Assembly: GCF_019132845.1 (NCBI RefSeq)
Contig: NZ_JAHSPR010000012.1
Span: 1-64,000 of the forward strand
Source: Advenella alkanexedens
GTDB taxonomy: Bacteria > Pseudomonadota > Gammaproteobacteria > Burkholderiales > Burkholderiaceae_B
Length of the DNA: 64,000 bases
Reading direction: 5' to 3'
Position 1 is the first letter of the stretch. Each line of letters starts with the position of its first letter. The notes below the pieces were generated by a model, which did no database searches, was not told the DNA's origin, and worked only from the letters and a program-made list of their open reading frames with translations. Below are positions 8,442 to 18,621 of the stretch, piece after piece. The position numbers and the translations under genes were made by a program.

Positions 8442-9665
8442 ATGCATCGCTATTGGTTAATTTTCTCTCAAACCGTAACTGTTTTTCTCGCGATTCTGTT
8501 TACGGTCACTACATTGCGACCTGACTGGCTTGATTTCAGGAAACAGCCGGCCATACCCGCTTCCGTGCCCACGGCAACGGCCAAAATAGAACCGGCGGAG
8601 CCACCCAAAGAAACCGTAACCAAAGCCGAAAAAACAAAAGAACCGGAACAACTCATTACCATTATCACATCGTATGCCGGTGCGGTTAAGGTTGCCGCCC
8701 CTTCGGTCGTGAATATTTACACCAGCAAGAACATCGAATCACCTTTCAAGAACCTGCCCGATGTGCCGGCCCTGCGCCCGTTTATCCAGGAGCAGAAGGA
8801 AAACATGCAAATGCTCAATAACACCACCAGTCTGGGATCGGGTGTTATTGCTTCGGCAGAAGGTTATATCCTGACCAACTACCATGTCGTTGAGGCGGCA
8901 GACTCGATTGAAGTGGCCCTGACCGATGGACGTCGATCCAATGCACGTCTGATTGGTGCCGACCCCGATACCGACCTGGCCGTACTGAAAATTGATTTAC
9001 CCGATCTGGTTGCCATTCACCCCGATAACAAACAGCTTAACGTAGGCGATGTCGTGCTGGCCATCGGCAACCCGTTTGGTGTAGGGCAAACCACGACCAT
9101 GGGCATTATCTCGGCACTGGGCCGCACCGGTCTGGGCATCAATACCTATGAAAACTTCATCCAGACCGATGCCGCTATCAACCCGGGCAATTCAGGTGGT
9201 GCACTTATTAACGTTAACGGTGATCTGATTGGCATTAATACCGCCATTTACTCGGAGTCCGAGGCAGGTGGATCATTGGGGATCGGATTTGCCACACCCG
9301 CCCATACCGCCCTTAAAATCATGCAGGAAATCATTGAAACCGGCACGGTTTCACGTGGATGGCTGGGTATTGAGCCCCAGGACATCACCAGCGATCTTGC
9401 CAAAGCCTTCAATCTGGACAGCACCAAAGGAATTATTATTGCATCGCTGGTTCCCAATGGTCCGGCAGGTCAGGCTGGGCTTCTGGTCGGAGATATCCTG
9501 CTGGGCATGAATGACAAGGAAATCATTGATACCGACCAGATGCTGAATGAAATTGCCGGCTATCCACCCAAAACCCTGGTGAAATTCAAAATCCTGCGCT
9601 CAGGCAAGGAACAGGATGTAACGGTAACACTGGGGCAACGCCCCGGAACAACCTCAAAGAAATAA
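8442..9665 (+). CDS. Membrane-anchored HtrA/DegS-type serine protease
   Basis: Periplasmic quality-control protease of the S1C family, 407 residues. An N-terminal anchor helix (about 6-24) is followed by a Pro/Ala/Lys-rich linker (35-68). The trypsin-like domain has the triad H148 (TNYHVV), D178 (DTDLAVLKI) and S251 (NPGNSGGAL), and a single PDZ domain spans about 295-395. The anchor plus one PDZ resembles DegS/AlgW, which trigger envelope stress response by cutting an anti-sigma factor; a DegQ-like role is also possible. No Shine-Dalgarno sequence precedes the ATG, whose upstream bases are taken by the start region of the divergent Nif3-like gene. Confidence 0.93.
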   Translation: MHRYWLIFSQTVTVFLAILFTVTTLRPDWLDFRKQPAIPASVPTATAKIEPAEPPKETVTKAEKTKEPEQLITIITSYAGAVKVAAPSVVNIYTSKNIESPFKNLPDVPALRPFIQEQKENMQMLNNTTSLGSGVIASAEGYILTNYHVVEAADSIEVALTDGRRSNARLIGADPDTDLAVLKIDLPDLVAIHPDNKQLNVGDVVLAIGNPFGVGQTTTMGIISALGRTGLGINTYENFIQTDAAINPGNSGGALINVNGDLIGINTAIYSESEAGGSLGIGFATPAHTALKIMQEIIETGTVSRGWLGIEPQDITSDLAKAFNLDSTKGIIIASLVPNGPAGQAGLLVGDILLGMNDKEIIDTDQMLNEIAGYPPKTLVKFKILRSGKEQDVTVTLGQRPGTTSKK

Positions 9666-9687
9666 ACCGACCTCTGGCGCAAGGCAA

Positions 9688-9734
9688 TTTCCGGTTTCTG
9701 CCTGTGCCAATCCGCAACGGGCCAGAACCGGAAA
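9688..9734. terminator. Hairpin between converging protease gene and tatC
   Basis: Arms TTTCCGGTTTCTG (9688-9700) and CAGAACCGGAAA (9723-9734) pair with one bulged base around a 22-base loop. The position between two converging genes suggests a shared terminator; no long U-run follows on either strand. Confidence 0.5.
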
Positions 9735-9742
9735 CATACCGT

Positions 9743-10519
9743 TTAACGGTCAGCGTCCTCGGTAAGCGCATTGCCGGGCTTGATAAAACGCGCCGCCAGC
9801 AAACCCAGTTCATATAACAAACATAAGGGAATGGCCAACAACAATTGGCTGAGTACGTCAGGAGGCGTAACAATCGCAGCAATCACAAATGCGCCCACAA
9901 TCACATAACCCCTGGCTGCCTTCAGCTTTTCAAGCGTCATCATGCCGGTGCTGACCAATACCAAGACCACGATAGGCACCTCAAAGGTGATGCCAAATGC
10001 AATGAACATGGTCATGACAAAGCTAAGGTAGGCCTCTATATCGGGAGCGAAATTGATGGACTGGGGCGAGACCATCGAGATGAAATGAAAAACGGTATGG
10101 AATACGATGAAATAACAAAACGCCATACCGACAATAAAAAGCAAGGTACTGGAAATCACCAGCGGTACCGCCAGACGTTTCTCATGCTGATACAGGCCCG
10201 GTGCAATGAAGGCCCATGCCTGATACAACACGTAAGGCAACGCCAATACAAAAGAAAACAACAAAGTCACTTTCAGGGGCACGAGAAAAGGTGTAATGAC
10301 CCCCGTGGCAATCATTTTATTACCCTCGGGCAGGGTCTGAATCATGGGTTGCGCAATGAAATCGTAAATGGCACCGGTGCTGGGGTAAATACACAAGATG
10401 GCAAAAATCCCCAATACGGCCACCACGGCGCGAATCAGACGCGAACGCAATTCGATCAGATGCGAGAAAAAACTTTCTTCCTTCTCGCCATTATTTTCAT
10501 TGGGTGATGAGTTCTGCAT
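9743..10519 (-). CDS. tatC: Sec-independent protein translocase TatC
   Basis: Six-helix inner-membrane receptor of the twin-arginine translocase, binding RR signal peptides with TatB. The 258-residue protein shows the N-terminal SHLIELRSRLIRAV motif, the first periplasmic loop and later segments such as FVLALPYVLYQAWAFIAPGL and FAFGITFEVPIVVLVLV-type helices (here FIAFGITFEVPIVV). Its ATG overlaps the tatB stop (TAATG), implying coupled translation. Likely local client: PetA. Confidence 0.97.
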   Translation of the reverse strand: MQNSSPNENNGEKEESFFSHLIELRSRLIRAVVAVLGIFAILCIYPSTGAIYDFIAQPMIQTLPEGNKMIATGVITPFLVPLKVTLLFSFVLALPYVLYQAWAFIAPGLYQHEKRLAVPLVISSTLLFIVGMAFCYFIVFHTVFHFISMVSPQSINFAPDIEAYLSFVMTMFIAFGITFEVPIVVLVLVSTGMMTLEKLKAARGYVIVGAFVIAAIVTPPDVLSQLLLAIPLCLLYELGLLAARFIKPGNALTEDADR

Positions 10520-10929
10520 TAGACCTGGGTTCCTGAACCGTTTTTATTATCGGGTTTATGGCCGTCATTGACGAATTGGTTTTCCGCGGGAGCGTCTTTT
10601 TTTTCAGGTGACAGGGTCTGCCTGACCTGATCTCCGGCACTGGTCAACTCCTGCTCAAGCTGCTCAACCGGATTGCGCAAGGATTTTGCAGTATCCTCGA
10701 ATGAGCTTTTCATATCCTGAAGCGAGGACTGCATCTCATTTTTAATCTTGCTGATTTCCTGGATGTCGACTTCACGCTGAATATCACTTTTAACGTCATT
10801 GACATAGCGCTGCGCACGGCCCACAAGATGACCGACCGTACGGGCCACTTTAGGCAGACGCTCAGGGCCAATGACAATCAGGGCAACCATGCCAATGACA
10901 AACAGCTCACCGAAACTTAAACCAAACAT
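10519..10929 (-). CDS. tatB: Sec-independent protein translocase TatB
   Basis: The 136-residue protein has one N-terminal helix (FGLSFGELFVIGMVALIVIGPERLP) with the GPERLP hinge typical of TatB, then an amphipathic helix (VARTVGHLVGRAQRYVNDVK). A charged, low-complexity C-terminal region follows. It works with TatC in substrate recognition. It lies between tatA and tatC in one operon. Confidence 0.96.
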   Translation of the reverse strand: MFGLSFGELFVIGMVALIVIGPERLPKVARTVGHLVGRAQRYVNDVKSDIQREVDIQEISKIKNEMQSSLQDMKSSFEDTAKSLRNPVEQLEQELTSAGDQVRQTLSPEKKDAPAENQFVNDGHKPDNKNGSGTQV

Positions 10930-10998
10930 AAATACGCTTTAAAAAAACAGAACCTTTTTATCGGCAATCATGCCGGAACAAGTCGGATCTGCTGGAGC

Positions 10999-11223
10999 TC
11001 AGGAATCCGATTTTTCTTTTGCCTGCACATCGATGGTTTCCGTGCCAGCCTGTTTTTTTTCAGTTGTTTCAGTGCCTTCCGAAGTGGCATCGTTCATACC
11101 CTTCTTGAAACCTTTTACGGCTCCCCCCAGATCTTCACCAATATTGCGGATTTTCTTGGTACCGAAAACCAGTGCAACAATCACCAAAACGATTAGCCAG
11201 TGCCAAATACTTAAACTGCCCAT
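10999..11223 (-). CDS. tatA: Sec-independent protein translocase TatA
   Basis: Pore-forming Tat component, 74 residues. A single membrane helix ([19 protein letters not shown]) is followed by the amphipathic helix ([19 protein letters not shown]) and a short polar tail. The FGTKK hinge marks TatA rather than TatB. I start at 11223, where AGGAG lies seven bases upstream, instead of the longer frame from 11256. First of tatABC, directly after the his genes. Confidence 0.96.
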   Translation of the reverse strand: MGSLSIWHWLIVLVIVALVFGTKKIRNIGEDLGGAVKGFKKGMNDATSEGTETTEKKQAGTETIDVQAKEKSDS

Positions 11224-11323
11224 AAAACAACTCCTAAAGTGACAATTCCAAATCAATTCCTAATATATCAGGAACTGCCAATAAATAATGTTCATCTTGA
11301 ATTGTGCCACAAGTCTCTTAAAT

Positions 11324-11677
11324 TCAGGATGGTTTCCGATTGGCTTTTTCAACCAGGCCTGACAACCCTTCCCTGCGCGCCAACTCGGCGAATACGTCTT
11401 CAGGGCGCAAACCGTAATAAGTCAGCGCCAGCAGACAATGAAACCAGAGATCGGCAGTTTCCGCAATAATCCGGTCATTTTGGCCATCTTTTGAGGCCAT
11501 CACCAGCTCGGTGGCTTCTTCACCAATTTTTTTCAGGAAACCATCGGGGCCTTTGGCAAACAATTTGGCCGCATACGATGTGGCAGGATCACCGCCATTG
11601 GCCGGCAAGCGGGTTTGCAATACATCAGCCAGACGACCCAGTACCGCTGACAATTCAATGTTGGACTCTGTGCTCAT
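11324..11677 (-). CDS. hisE: Phosphoribosyl-ATP pyrophosphohydrolase
   Basis: Second step of histidine synthesis: hydrolysis of PR-ATP to PR-AMP. The 117-residue MazG-fold protein has [36 protein letters not shown], with the acidic EExxE metal site, and a second helix ([18 protein letters not shown]). It is separate from hisI, as usual in beta-proteobacteria, and overlaps the hisI stop by four bases. Last gene of the his run, about 100 bases before tatA. Confidence 0.96.
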   Translation of the reverse strand: MSTESNIELSAVLGRLADVLQTRLPANGGDPATSYAAKLFAKGPDGFLKKIGEEATELVMASKDGQNDRIIAETADLWFHCLLALTYYGLRPEDVFAELARREGLSGLVEKANRKPS

Positions 11678-12066
11678 TTGTACATATGCTCCGGATCTTG
11701 CAAGACCCCGTCAGTAATTTCCCATTGAGCATGATCGTCTTTGCCATTCAGCAGACGGAAAAAACAGCTCTCCCTGCCAGTATGACAGGCCACGCCCCCA
11801 TGTTGTTCAATTTTAAGCAACACCACATCAGCATCGCAGTCAAGACGGATCTCATGAACCTGCTGGGTATTGCCCGATTCTTCGCCCTTGCGCCATAATT
11901 TCTGGCGCGAGCGTGACCAATAAACCCCTTTTCGGGTCGCCACGGTTTCCTGCAAGGCTTCCCGATTCATCCAGGCAACCATGAGGATACGGCCGGTTTT
12001 CCAGTCCTGTGCAATGGCAGGAATGAGACCTGCCTCGTCAAACTTCACCTCATCAAGCCAGCTCAT
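11674..12066 (-). CDS. hisI: Phosphoribosyl-AMP cyclohydrolase
   Basis: Third histidine step: opening of the adenine ring of PR-AMP, a zinc enzyme. The 130-residue protein has [35 protein letters not shown], the Asp motif DCDADVVLL and the zinc cysteines in HTGRESCFF. It overlaps hisF by four bases and hisE by four bases, so translation is likely coupled. Confidence 0.96.
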   Translation of the reverse strand: MSWLDEVKFDEAGLIPAIAQDWKTGRILMVAWMNREALQETVATRKGVYWSRSRQKLWRKGEESGNTQQVHEIRLDCDADVVLLKIEQHGGVACHTGRESCFFRLLNGKDDHAQWEITDGVLQDPEHMYK

Positions 12067-12866
12067 GCGATTTCCCGAACATTAATGCCCTGTTGCGCCA
12101 TAAATTCCTTGGCTTGTGCAATGGTGTATTCACCGTAGTGGAAAATACTGGCCGCCAGCACGGCGCTGGCCCTGCCTTTGGTGACACCATCACAAAGATG
12201 CTGCAAATTACCCACGCCACCAGAGGCAATAACAGGCACGGAAACGGCATCTGAAACAGCACGGGTCAATTCAAGATCAAACCCTGATTTGGTGCCGTCA
12301 CGATCCATGCTGGTCAACAAAAGCTCGCCAGCCCCGTAACGGGCCATCCGGATCGCCCATTCAATGGCATCAATGCCAGTCGCTTTGCGACCCCCATGGG
12401 TAAAGACCTCCCAACGATCGGGCTCGCCTTCGGCGGAAACCTTGCGGGCATCAATCGCCACCACGATGCATTGCGAACCGTAATAATCGGCGCTTTCCCG
12501 CACCAGCTCCGGGTTGGCCACGGCGGCACTGTTCATGGATACCTTGTCGGCACCGGCATTGAGCAAACGCTGGATATCGGCAACGGCACGAACGCCACCG
12601 CCAACCGTCAAGGGAATAAATACCTGGGAGGCCACCTGCTCGATAATTGGCAAAATGAGATCCCTGCCGTCACTGGTTGCCGTAATATCAAGGAATGTCA
12701 ACTCATCGGCACCCTGCTCGTTATAACGACGGGCGATTTCAACCGGATCTCCGGCATCACGCAATTCGACGAAATTGATGCCCTTAACCACCCGGCCTGC
12801 CGTTACATCAAGGCAGGGGATAATGCGTTTGGTTAAGGTGGAGTCGGCATTGGCTGCAGTGTTCAA
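12063..12866 (-). CDS. hisF: Imidazole glycerol phosphate synthase, cyclase subunit
   Basis: TIM-barrel subunit that, with HisH-supplied ammonia, turns PRFAR into imidazole glycerol phosphate and AICAR. The 267-residue protein has the catalytic Asp in [15 protein letters not shown] (D20) and the second in LTSMDRDGT. The N-terminus is about nine residues longer than usual, but no other ATG is available. It overlaps hisA by four bases. AICAR made here feeds purine synthesis. Confidence 0.97.
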   Translation of the reverse strand: MNTAANADSTLTKRIIPCLDVTAGRVVKGINFVELRDAGDPVEIARRYNEQGADELTFLDITATSDGRDLILPIIEQVASQVFIPLTVGGGVRAVADIQRLLNAGADKVSMNSAAVANPELVRESADYYGSQCIVVAIDARKVSAEGEPDRWEVFTHGGRKATGIDAIEWAIRMARYGAGELLLTSMDRDGTKSGFDLELTRAVSDAVSVPVIASGGVGNLQHLCDGVTKGRASAVLAASIFHYGEYTIAQAKEFMAQQGINVREIA

Positions 12867-13612
12867 ATCTCTTCCCCGTTCAACTCGTCAGCCAGTATCT
12901 GGGCCTCCTGGAAATTAAGGGTACCTTCATAAATACTGCGACCCAGAATGACGCCCTCAATTCCTTCATCTTCTACTGCACAAAGCGCTTCGATATCTTT
13001 AAGGTTGGTCACACCACCTGAAGCAATAACCGGAATTTTCACGGCCTGCGACAAGCGTACGGTCGCTTCAATATTCACACCGGTTAACATGCCATCGCGA
13101 CCGATATCGGTATAAATAATAGACTCGACGCCGTAATCTTCAAATTTGCGGCCGAGATCAATCACATCGTGTTTGGTCAGCTTGCTCCAGCCATCGGTAG
13201 CGACTTTGCCATCCTTGGCATCAAGGCCAACAATCACATGACCCGAAAAAGCACTGCAGGCATCCTGCAGGAAACCTGGATTTTTAACTGCTGCCGTACC
13301 AATAATGACATATTCAATACCCAGATCGAGATAGCGTTCGATCGTATCCAGATCCCGAATACCGCCACCGATCTGGACAGGAATTTCGTCTCCGACCTCT
13401 TTCAGAATGGCCTGAATGGCTGCCTCGTTTTTAGGCTTACCGGCAATTGCACCATTAAGATCCACCAGATGCAACCGACGTGCACCTTGGTCGAGCCATT
13501 TGCGTGCCATTGCCTGAGGATCCTGGGAGAAAATTGTCGCGTCTTTCAGGTCACCCTGACGCAAGCGGACACACTGTCCGTCTTTTAAATCAATGGCTGG
13601 TATGAGCAGCAT
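12863..13612 (-). CDS. hisA: ProFAR isomerase
   Basis: Fourth histidine step, an Amadori isomerisation in a TIM barrel closely related to HisF. The 249-residue protein begins [21 protein letters not shown] (catalytic D8) and has the second Asp in [10 protein letters not shown]. Unlike its neighbours it is not packed against the upstream gene: 164 bases separate it from hisH. No Shine-Dalgarno sequence precedes the ATG (the upstream run is AT-only), so translation may be weak or leaderless from a promoter in the gap. Confidence 0.96.
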   Translation of the reverse strand: MLLIPAIDLKDGQCVRLRQGDLKDATIFSQDPQAMARKWLDQGARRLHLVDLNGAIAGKPKNEAAIQAILKEVGDEIPVQIGGGIRDLDTIERYLDLGIEYVIIGTAAVKNPGFLQDACSAFSGHVIVGLDAKDGKVATDGWSKLTKHDVIDLGRKFEDYGVESIIYTDIGRDGMLTGVNIEATVRLSQAVKIPVIASGGVTNLKDIEALCAVEDEGIEGVILGRSIYEGTLNFQEAQILADELNGEEI

Positions 13613-13761
13613 AGTGTTATATTAATAAATAAGATGATTAGAAAAATAAAACAGAATGAGCAAAAACCGTAATAGTGGACTCGTCATTCCCCGTAATAAC
13701 TCTTTGTTGACAGTATCTTTGTTATGTAAGTCCCGCAGTCGTATTTATAACGCATTTTCAG

Positions 13762-13783
13762 CATTTAGTCCCGCAACTAAATG
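13762..13783 (-). terminator. Hairpin containing the hisH stop codon
   Basis: A perfect eight-base-pair inverted repeat (13762-13769 and 13776-13783) with a six-base loop spans the hisH stop codon at 13777-13779. It lacks a U-tract, so it may be a weak terminator, an RNA-stability element, or a feature of the unusually long hisH-hisA gap. Confidence 0.45.
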
Positions 13784-14457
13784 TCCCACTCCACAAAATT
13801 ACGATACAGCCGCAAGCCGTGTCCGGCACTTTTTTCAGGGTGAAACTGAACGGCAAAAATATTATCCCTGGCCACCGCACAGGTAAACTCTTGCCCATAT
13901 AGCGTGGTACCTACTGTCAGACTGTCATCATCAGGCACAACGAAATAACTGTGCACGAAATAAAAATAAGCCTCATCGGGAATACCTTGCCAAACCGGAT
14001 GTGCACGGGTTTGCTTTACCCGACTCCAGCCCATATGAGGCACCTTGAGCAGTTCATTTTCGTGCGTCAGGGCGGCAAGTGGTGTATTTTCAGGTGCTGT
14101 GCTGGCGTAACGCTGGCCGTGGAACCGTTTTACGATACCCGGAAAAATACCCAGGCAAGTCGCGTTACCCTCTTCACTTCGCTCAAACAACATTTGCTCG
14201 CCTACGCAAATGCCCATCAAAGGTTTGCTGGCCGCTGCCTCCAGTACGGCCTCGCTAAGTCCGGACTGCACCAGATTGCGCATGCAATCGGGCATCGCGC
14301 CCTGACCGGGAAACACGATTCGATCGGCCGATTTGATGCCTGCGACATCAGAAGCCAGATAAACATTGGCATGCGGAGCCGCATGCGTTAATGCGCGGGC
14401 AACCGAATGCAGGTTGCCCATGCCATAATCCACAATTGCAATAGAGGGGGATTTCAT
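13777..14457 (-). CDS. hisH: Imidazole glycerol phosphate synthase, glutaminase subunit
   Basis: Class I glutamine amidotransferase subunit supplying ammonia to HisF. The 226-residue protein has the oxyanion strand GMGNLHS, the nucleophile elbow GICVGEQML (C84) and the His-Glu pair in [13 protein letters not shown] start at 14457 ([15 protein letters not shown]), where the family begins; a longer frame to 14658 runs back into hisB. Spacing to hisB is 16 bases with a weak AAGG ribosome site. Confidence 0.96.
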   Translation of the reverse strand: MKSPSIAIVDYGMGNLHSVARALTHAAPHANVYLASDVAGIKSADRIVFPGQGAMPDCMRNLVQSGLSEAVLEAAASKPLMGICVGEQMLFERSEEGNATCLGIFPGIVKRFHGQRYASTAPENTPLAALTHENELLKVPHMGWSRVKQTRAHPVWQGIPDEAYFYFVHSYFVVPDDDSLTVGTTLYGQEFTCAVARDNIFAVQFHPEKSAGHGLRLYRNFVEWDI

Positions 14458-14473
14458 TTTAAGTATGAAGCCT

Positions 14474-15061
14474 TTACAGAACGCCTTTGGTGGATGGGAC
14501 AACGCCCGCATTGCGTGGATCTTCGGTAAGCGCCATGCGAAGTGCACGGCCAAAGGCCTTGAAGACGGTCTCAGCCTGGTGATGGGCATTAAAGCCACGC
14601 AGATTGTCGATATGCAAGGTAACCAGTGCATGATTGACAAAACCCTGGAAAAACTCACGGGTCAGGTCAACATCAAAACGACCAATATGTGAGCGGGTGA
14701 AAGGAATGTTGTACTCCAGACCGGGACGACCTGAGAAATCAATCACCACCCGCGACAGGGCCTCATCAAGTGGCACATAAGCATGGCCGTAACGCAAAAT
14801 GCCTTTTTTGTCACCCACTGCCTTGGCAAAAGCCTGTCCCAGGGAAATACCCACATCTTCTACGGTATGGTGATCGTCAATGTGCAGGTCGCCATCGCAG
14901 GTAATATCGATATCAATCAAGCCATGACGCACGATCTGATCAAGCATGTGATCAAGAAACGGCACACCGGTATTCAGTGACTGCTTGCCGGTACCATCAA
15001 GGTTGATGGCAACCTTGATCTTGGTTTCATTGGTATTACGAACTATTTCTGCTGTACGCAT
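14474..15061 (-). CDS. hisB: Imidazoleglycerol-phosphate dehydratase
   Basis: Mono-functional HisB (no phosphatase domain), 195 residues, a manganese enzyme. The metal-binding histidine boxes are [24 protein letters not shown] and [12 protein letters not shown], and the family C-terminus STKGVL is intact. The ATG at 15061 is preferred over 15067 because of GAG spacing. The histidinol-phosphate phosphatase must be encoded elsewhere, and no hisC is present in this window. Confidence 0.96.
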   Translation of the reverse strand: MRTAEIVRNTNETKIKVAINLDGTGKQSLNTGVPFLDHMLDQIVRHGLIDIDITCDGDLHIDDHHTVEDVGISLGQAFAKAVGDKKGILRYGHAYVPLDEALSRVVIDFSGRPGLEYNIPFTRSHIGRFDVDLTREFFQGFVNHALVTLHIDNLRGFNAHHQAETVFKAFGRALRMALTEDPRNAGVVPSTKGVL

Positions 15062-15079
15062 ATTCATCTCATCAAATAT

Positions 15080-16378
15080 TTAATCTAAACGGTAGCGGGC
15101 GCTTTCGGCGTGTGCCTGCAAGCCTTCCCCGAAAGCCAGGGTGGCGGCGATTTTACCCAAGGTTTGTGCCCCCTCGCGTGATACCTGAATCAGGCTGGAA
15201 CGCTTCTGGAAATCATAGACACCCAGGGGGGAGGAAAAGCGGGCGGTACGGGAAGTGGGCAACACGTGATTGGGGCCGGCGCAATAATCGCCCAGCGACT
15301 CCGAGCTGTAACGCCCCATGAAAATCGCACCGGCATGACGGATTTTCTCGGCCCATGCCGCGGCATTTTCAGTGGAAATCTCAAGGTGCTCAGGTGCGAT
15401 CTCATTGGCAATTTCACACGCCTGATCAAGGTCACGCACTTTAATTAATGCACCCCGGTTGGCCAGACTGGTACGGATAATATCGGCCCTGGGCATGTTC
15501 GGCAATTGGTGCCCGATAGACGCGTACACCTGCTCCAGGTAAGCGGCATCAGGGCATAACAAAATGGCCTGCGCCAGCTCGTCATGCTCGGCCTGGGAGA
15601 ACAGGTCCATGGCAATCCAGTCGGCAGGGGTGGTGCCATCGCAAATGATCAGGATTTCGCTGGGACCGGCAACCATATCAATGCCTACCGTTCCAAACAC
15701 CCGGCGTTTGGCAGAAGCCACATAGGCGTTGCCTGGCCCCACGATTTTATCGACACCGGCAATTGACTGTGTGCCATAAGCCAGAGCTCCAACCGCCTGC
15801 GCGCCACCAATGGCGATCACCCGGTCAACCCCGGCAACTGCCGCCGCAGCCAGCACAATGGCGTTACGGCTGCCCCCCGGAGTAGGCGTTACCATGACAA
15901 CTTCAGGCACACCCGCCACTTTGGCCGGCAAGGCATTCATTAATACCGAAGAAGGATAGGCCGCCTTGCCACCCGGCACATATAAACCGACACGATCCAT
16001 GGGCGTTACTTTCTGGCCCAACAAAGTACCATCGGCCTCTGTGTAAGTCCAGGAGGCGGTTTTTTGTTTTTCATGATAGGCGCGAACCCTGTCCGCCGCA
16101 CTTTCCAGCGCCTTGCGTTGTTCCGTTGGCAGGGCGTCCAGCGCTGCCTGGCAATCCGCAAGCGGAATTTCCAGTTCATGGATATGGCTTGCCTGTACCT
16201 GATCAAAGCGCTGCGTGTATTCAAGAACCGCCTCATCACCGCGCTGACGTACATCGTTCAGGATTTTCGCCACAGACTGCTCGATCTGCTCATCCTGCGA
16301 AGCATCAAAAGCAAGCAGGGTTTTCAACTGCTGGCCAAAATCTGCATCATTGGCATCTAACCGGTTTATTAAAGACAT
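15080..16378 (-). CDS. hisD: Histidinol dehydrogenase
   Basis: Last two steps of the pathway: histidinol to histidine with two NAD+, zinc-dependent. The 432-residue protein shows [45 protein letters not shown], the catalytic EHDELAQA and the zinc-binding [20 protein letters not shown] segments. The start at 16378 has AAAGAGTG just upstream; an open frame extends to 16444 without family similarity. Confidence 0.97.
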   Translation of the reverse strand: MSLINRLDANDADFGQQLKTLLAFDASQDEQIEQSVAKILNDVRQRGDEAVLEYTQRFDQVQASHIHELEIPLADCQAALDALPTEQRKALESAADRVRAYHEKQKTASWTYTEADGTLLGQKVTPMDRVGLYVPGGKAAYPSSVLMNALPAKVAGVPEVVMVTPTPGGSRNAIVLAAAAVAGVDRVIAIGGAQAVGALAYGTQSIAGVDKIVGPGNAYVASAKRRVFGTVGIDMVAGPSEILIICDGTTPADWIAMDLFSQAEHDELAQAILLCPDAAYLEQVYASIGHQLPNMPRADIIRTSLANRGALIKVRDLDQACEIANEIAPEHLEISTENAAAWAEKIRHAGAIFMGRYSSESLGDYCAGPNHVLPTSRTARFSSPLGVYDFQKRSSLIQVSREGAQTLGKIAATLAFGEGLQAHAESARYRLD

Positions 16379-16461
16379 ATCACTCTTTGCAAAAATAGTA
16401 AAAAACAGTCTGCCGCACAGACCCAACAAGAGCCTTTTGGTCAAAGGCCGTACCTACCGCT

Positions 16462-17127
16462 TTACACAGCCGCCTTTTGGAAGGCATCCAGTATGGGGGT
16501 CAGACGTGATGCCCGGGTTTTCAGTGCCGCCTGGTTTACGATAAGGCGTGAAGAAACGGGCATGACATCTTCAACCGGCACCAGGTTATTGGCACGTAAC
16601 GTACCCCCTGTGGAAACCACATCGACAATGGCATCCGCCAATCCTACCAAGGGCGCCAATTCCATTGAACCATACAGTTTAATGATATCAACATACACCC
16701 CTTTCTTGGCGAAATGTTCACGTGCCACATTGACATATTTGGTTGCCACACGCAGGCGCGCACCCTTTTTCACGGCTTCCTCATAATCAAAGCCTTCGCG
16801 CACCGCCACTGCCAGACGGCATTTGGCAATATTCAGGTCGATGGGCTGATACAGCCCACCTGGCTGTTCCTTGGCATATTCATACAGCACATCGCGACCG
16901 GCAATACCGAAATCGGCCGCACCGTACTGCACGTACGTAGGGACATCGGAGGCCCTTACAATCAGCAAACGCAAGCGGGGATCACTGGTTGGCAGAATCA
17001 ACTTGCGTGAAGACTCGGGACTTTCACTGACTGAAATCCCGGCAGCCTCAAGCAAAGGCATGGTTTCTTCAAAAATGCGCCCCTTGGAAAGCGCCATCGT
17101 CAACATTTCATTATCTTCGTTAGACAT
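16462..17127 (-). CDS. hisG: ATP phosphoribosyltransferase, short (HisZ-dependent) form
   Basis: First committed step of histidine synthesis. At about 221 residues it is the short HisG type: it has [11 protein letters not shown]-like [14 protein letters not shown], the PRPP site [14 protein letters not shown], but no C-terminal ACT-like regulatory domain. Short HisG proteins need HisZ for activity and histidine feedback; hisZ is not in this window. The start is uncertain: 17127 directly follows the murA stop, 17106 (MLTMALSKG) is also plausible. Confidence 0.95.
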   Translation of the reverse strand: MSNEDNEMLTMALSKGRIFEETMPLLEAAGISVSESPESSRKLILPTSDPRLRLLIVRASDVPTYVQYGAADFGIAGRDVLYEYAKEQPGGLYQPIDLNIAKCRLAVAVREGFDYEEAVKKGARLRVATKYVNVAREHFAKKGVYVDIIKLYGSMELAPLVGLADAIVDVVSTGGTLRANNLVPVEDVMPVSSRLIVNQAALKTRASRLTPILDAFQKAAV

Positions 17128-17128
17128 A

Positions 17129-18385
17129 TTACCCACGCAGTCGTTCAATTTGTGCTCCCAGCCTTTTCAATTTTACTTCCATTTGCTCATAGCCACGATC
17201 AAGATGGTAAATCCGGTCGATGATGGTTTCACCACTGGCCGCCAAAGCGGCAATGACCAGACTGGCCGATGCACGCAAATCGGTTGCCATGACCTTGGCA
17301 CCAAACAATTGCGTGACGCCATTAACCACGGCCGTATGGCCATCCAGCTCAATATCGGCCCCCATACGAATCAACTCAGGCACATGCATGAAGCGGTTTT
17401 CAAAAATATTTTCTACAATGACAGCCGTTCCGCTCGCGATGGTATCAAGCGCCATGATCTGGGCCTGCATATCGGTGGGAAAGCCGGGGTGTTCGAAGGT
17501 CTTGACCCCTACTGCCCGAGGCTTGCCACTCATTGAGGCACGAATCCAGTCGGGTCCGGTTTCCAGCTCAAGACCTGATTCCTCAAGTTTATCCAGGATG
17601 GCACCCATGGTTGAAGGGGCCGCATTACGCAACAGGATATCCCCCCCCGTGACACCCACCGCGCACAGGAAAGTACCGGCTTCGATACGGTCGGGAACCA
17701 CCCGGTAATCGGCACCATGCAACTGCTCCACACCCTCAATGACGATTCTGTCAGTACCGTGCCCACTGATTTTGGCGCCCATGGCAATCAGCAGTTCAGC
17801 CAGATCAACGACTTCGGGTTCACGTGCCGCGTTTTCAAGAATGGTGGTGCCTTTGGCCAACGCCGCAGACATGAGGAACTGTTCGGTACCGCCAACGGTG
17901 ACCATATCGGTATGAATGGAAGCACCCTGCAACCTTGGTGCCTTGGCCAGGACAAAGCCGTGCTCAACACGGATGTCGGCCCCAAGGGTGGCCAAGCCCT
18001 TGATGTGTTGATCGACCGGCCGTTGCCCGATGGCACAGCCACCCGGCAAGCTGACCTTGGCCTGGCCAAAACGCGCCAATAATGGCCCCAACACCAAAAT
18101 GGACGCACGCATGGTTTTCACCAGCTCATAAGGCGCCTCATAACTGACAATCCGATTGGCCTGCAACTGAACCACACCGTCATCCAGCCACTGGATGTTC
18201 ACGCCAAGCTGCCCCAATACCTTCAGCGTGGTATGGATATCATTCAGCGCCGGCACATTGCGCAGAACAACCGGCTCGGCCGTTAGCAAAGTTGCGCATA
18301 AAATAGGCAAGGCAGCGTTCTTGGCGCCTGATATGGTCACCTCTCCGGAAAGACGGTTACCACCGATAATGCGCAATTTATCCAT
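17129..18385 (-). CDS. murA: UDP-N-acetylglucosamine 1-carboxyvinyltransferase
   Basis: First committed step of peptidoglycan synthesis, transferring enolpyruvate from PEP to UDP-GlcNAc; target of fosfomycin. The 418-residue protein has the substrate-binding [11 protein letters not shown] (K22, N23) and the flexible-loop cysteine in [13 protein letters not shown] (C117). Cys at that position predicts fosfomycin sensitivity of the enzyme. It overlaps ibaG by eight bases upstream and nearly touches hisG downstream. Confidence 0.97.
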   Translation of the reverse strand: MDKLRIIGGNRLSGEVTISGAKNAALPILCATLLTAEPVVLRNVPALNDIHTTLKVLGQLGVNIQWLDDGVVQLQANRIVSYEAPYELVKTMRASILVLGPLLARFGQAKVSLPGGCAIGQRPVDQHIKGLATLGADIRVEHGFVLAKAPRLQGASIHTDMVTVGGTEQFLMSAALAKGTTILENAAREPEVVDLAELLIAMGAKISGHGTDRIVIEGVEQLHGADYRVVPDRIEAGTFLCAVGVTGGDILLRNAAPSTMGAILDKLEESGLELETGPDWIRASMSGKPRAVGVKTFEHPGFPTDMQAQIMALDTIASGTAVIVENIFENRFMHVPELIRMGADIELDGHTAVVNGVTQLFGAKVMATDLRASASLVIAALAASGETIIDRIYHLDRGYEQMEVKLKRLGAQIERLRG

Positions 18386-18620
18386 TCACTTTATACTCTT
18401 CAGGGGTTAGCGTTTTCATTGACAAGGCATGAATTTCAGCCTTCATTTTATCGCCCAATGCCGCGTAAACCAGCTGATGCCGGGCAATCAGGCGTTTTCC
18501 TTCAAAGGCAGCACTCACGATGAGGGCCTCGAAATGGGAACCGTCGCCCACTACTTCTATATGTTCACAGGCCAGGTTGGAAGTGATGTATTCACGAATC
18601 TGTTCAGGAGTGGGTAACAT
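18378..18620 (-). CDS. ibaG: BolA/IbaG family protein
   Basis: Small BolA-like protein of about 80 residues, a partner of monothiol glutaredoxins in iron-sulfur trafficking. The BolA core is visible: [35 protein letters not shown], including the conserved DGSHF and the single invariant-type histidine (ARHQLVY). It starts at 18620, six bases after AGGA. A link to murA (immediate upstream neighbour, overlapping) is conserved in many proteobacteria. Confidence 0.93.
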   Translation of the reverse strand: MLPTPEQIREYITSNLACEHIEVVGDGSHFEALIVSAAFEGKRLIARHQLVYAALGDKMKAEIHALSMKTLTPEEYKVNG

Positions 18621-18621
18621 T

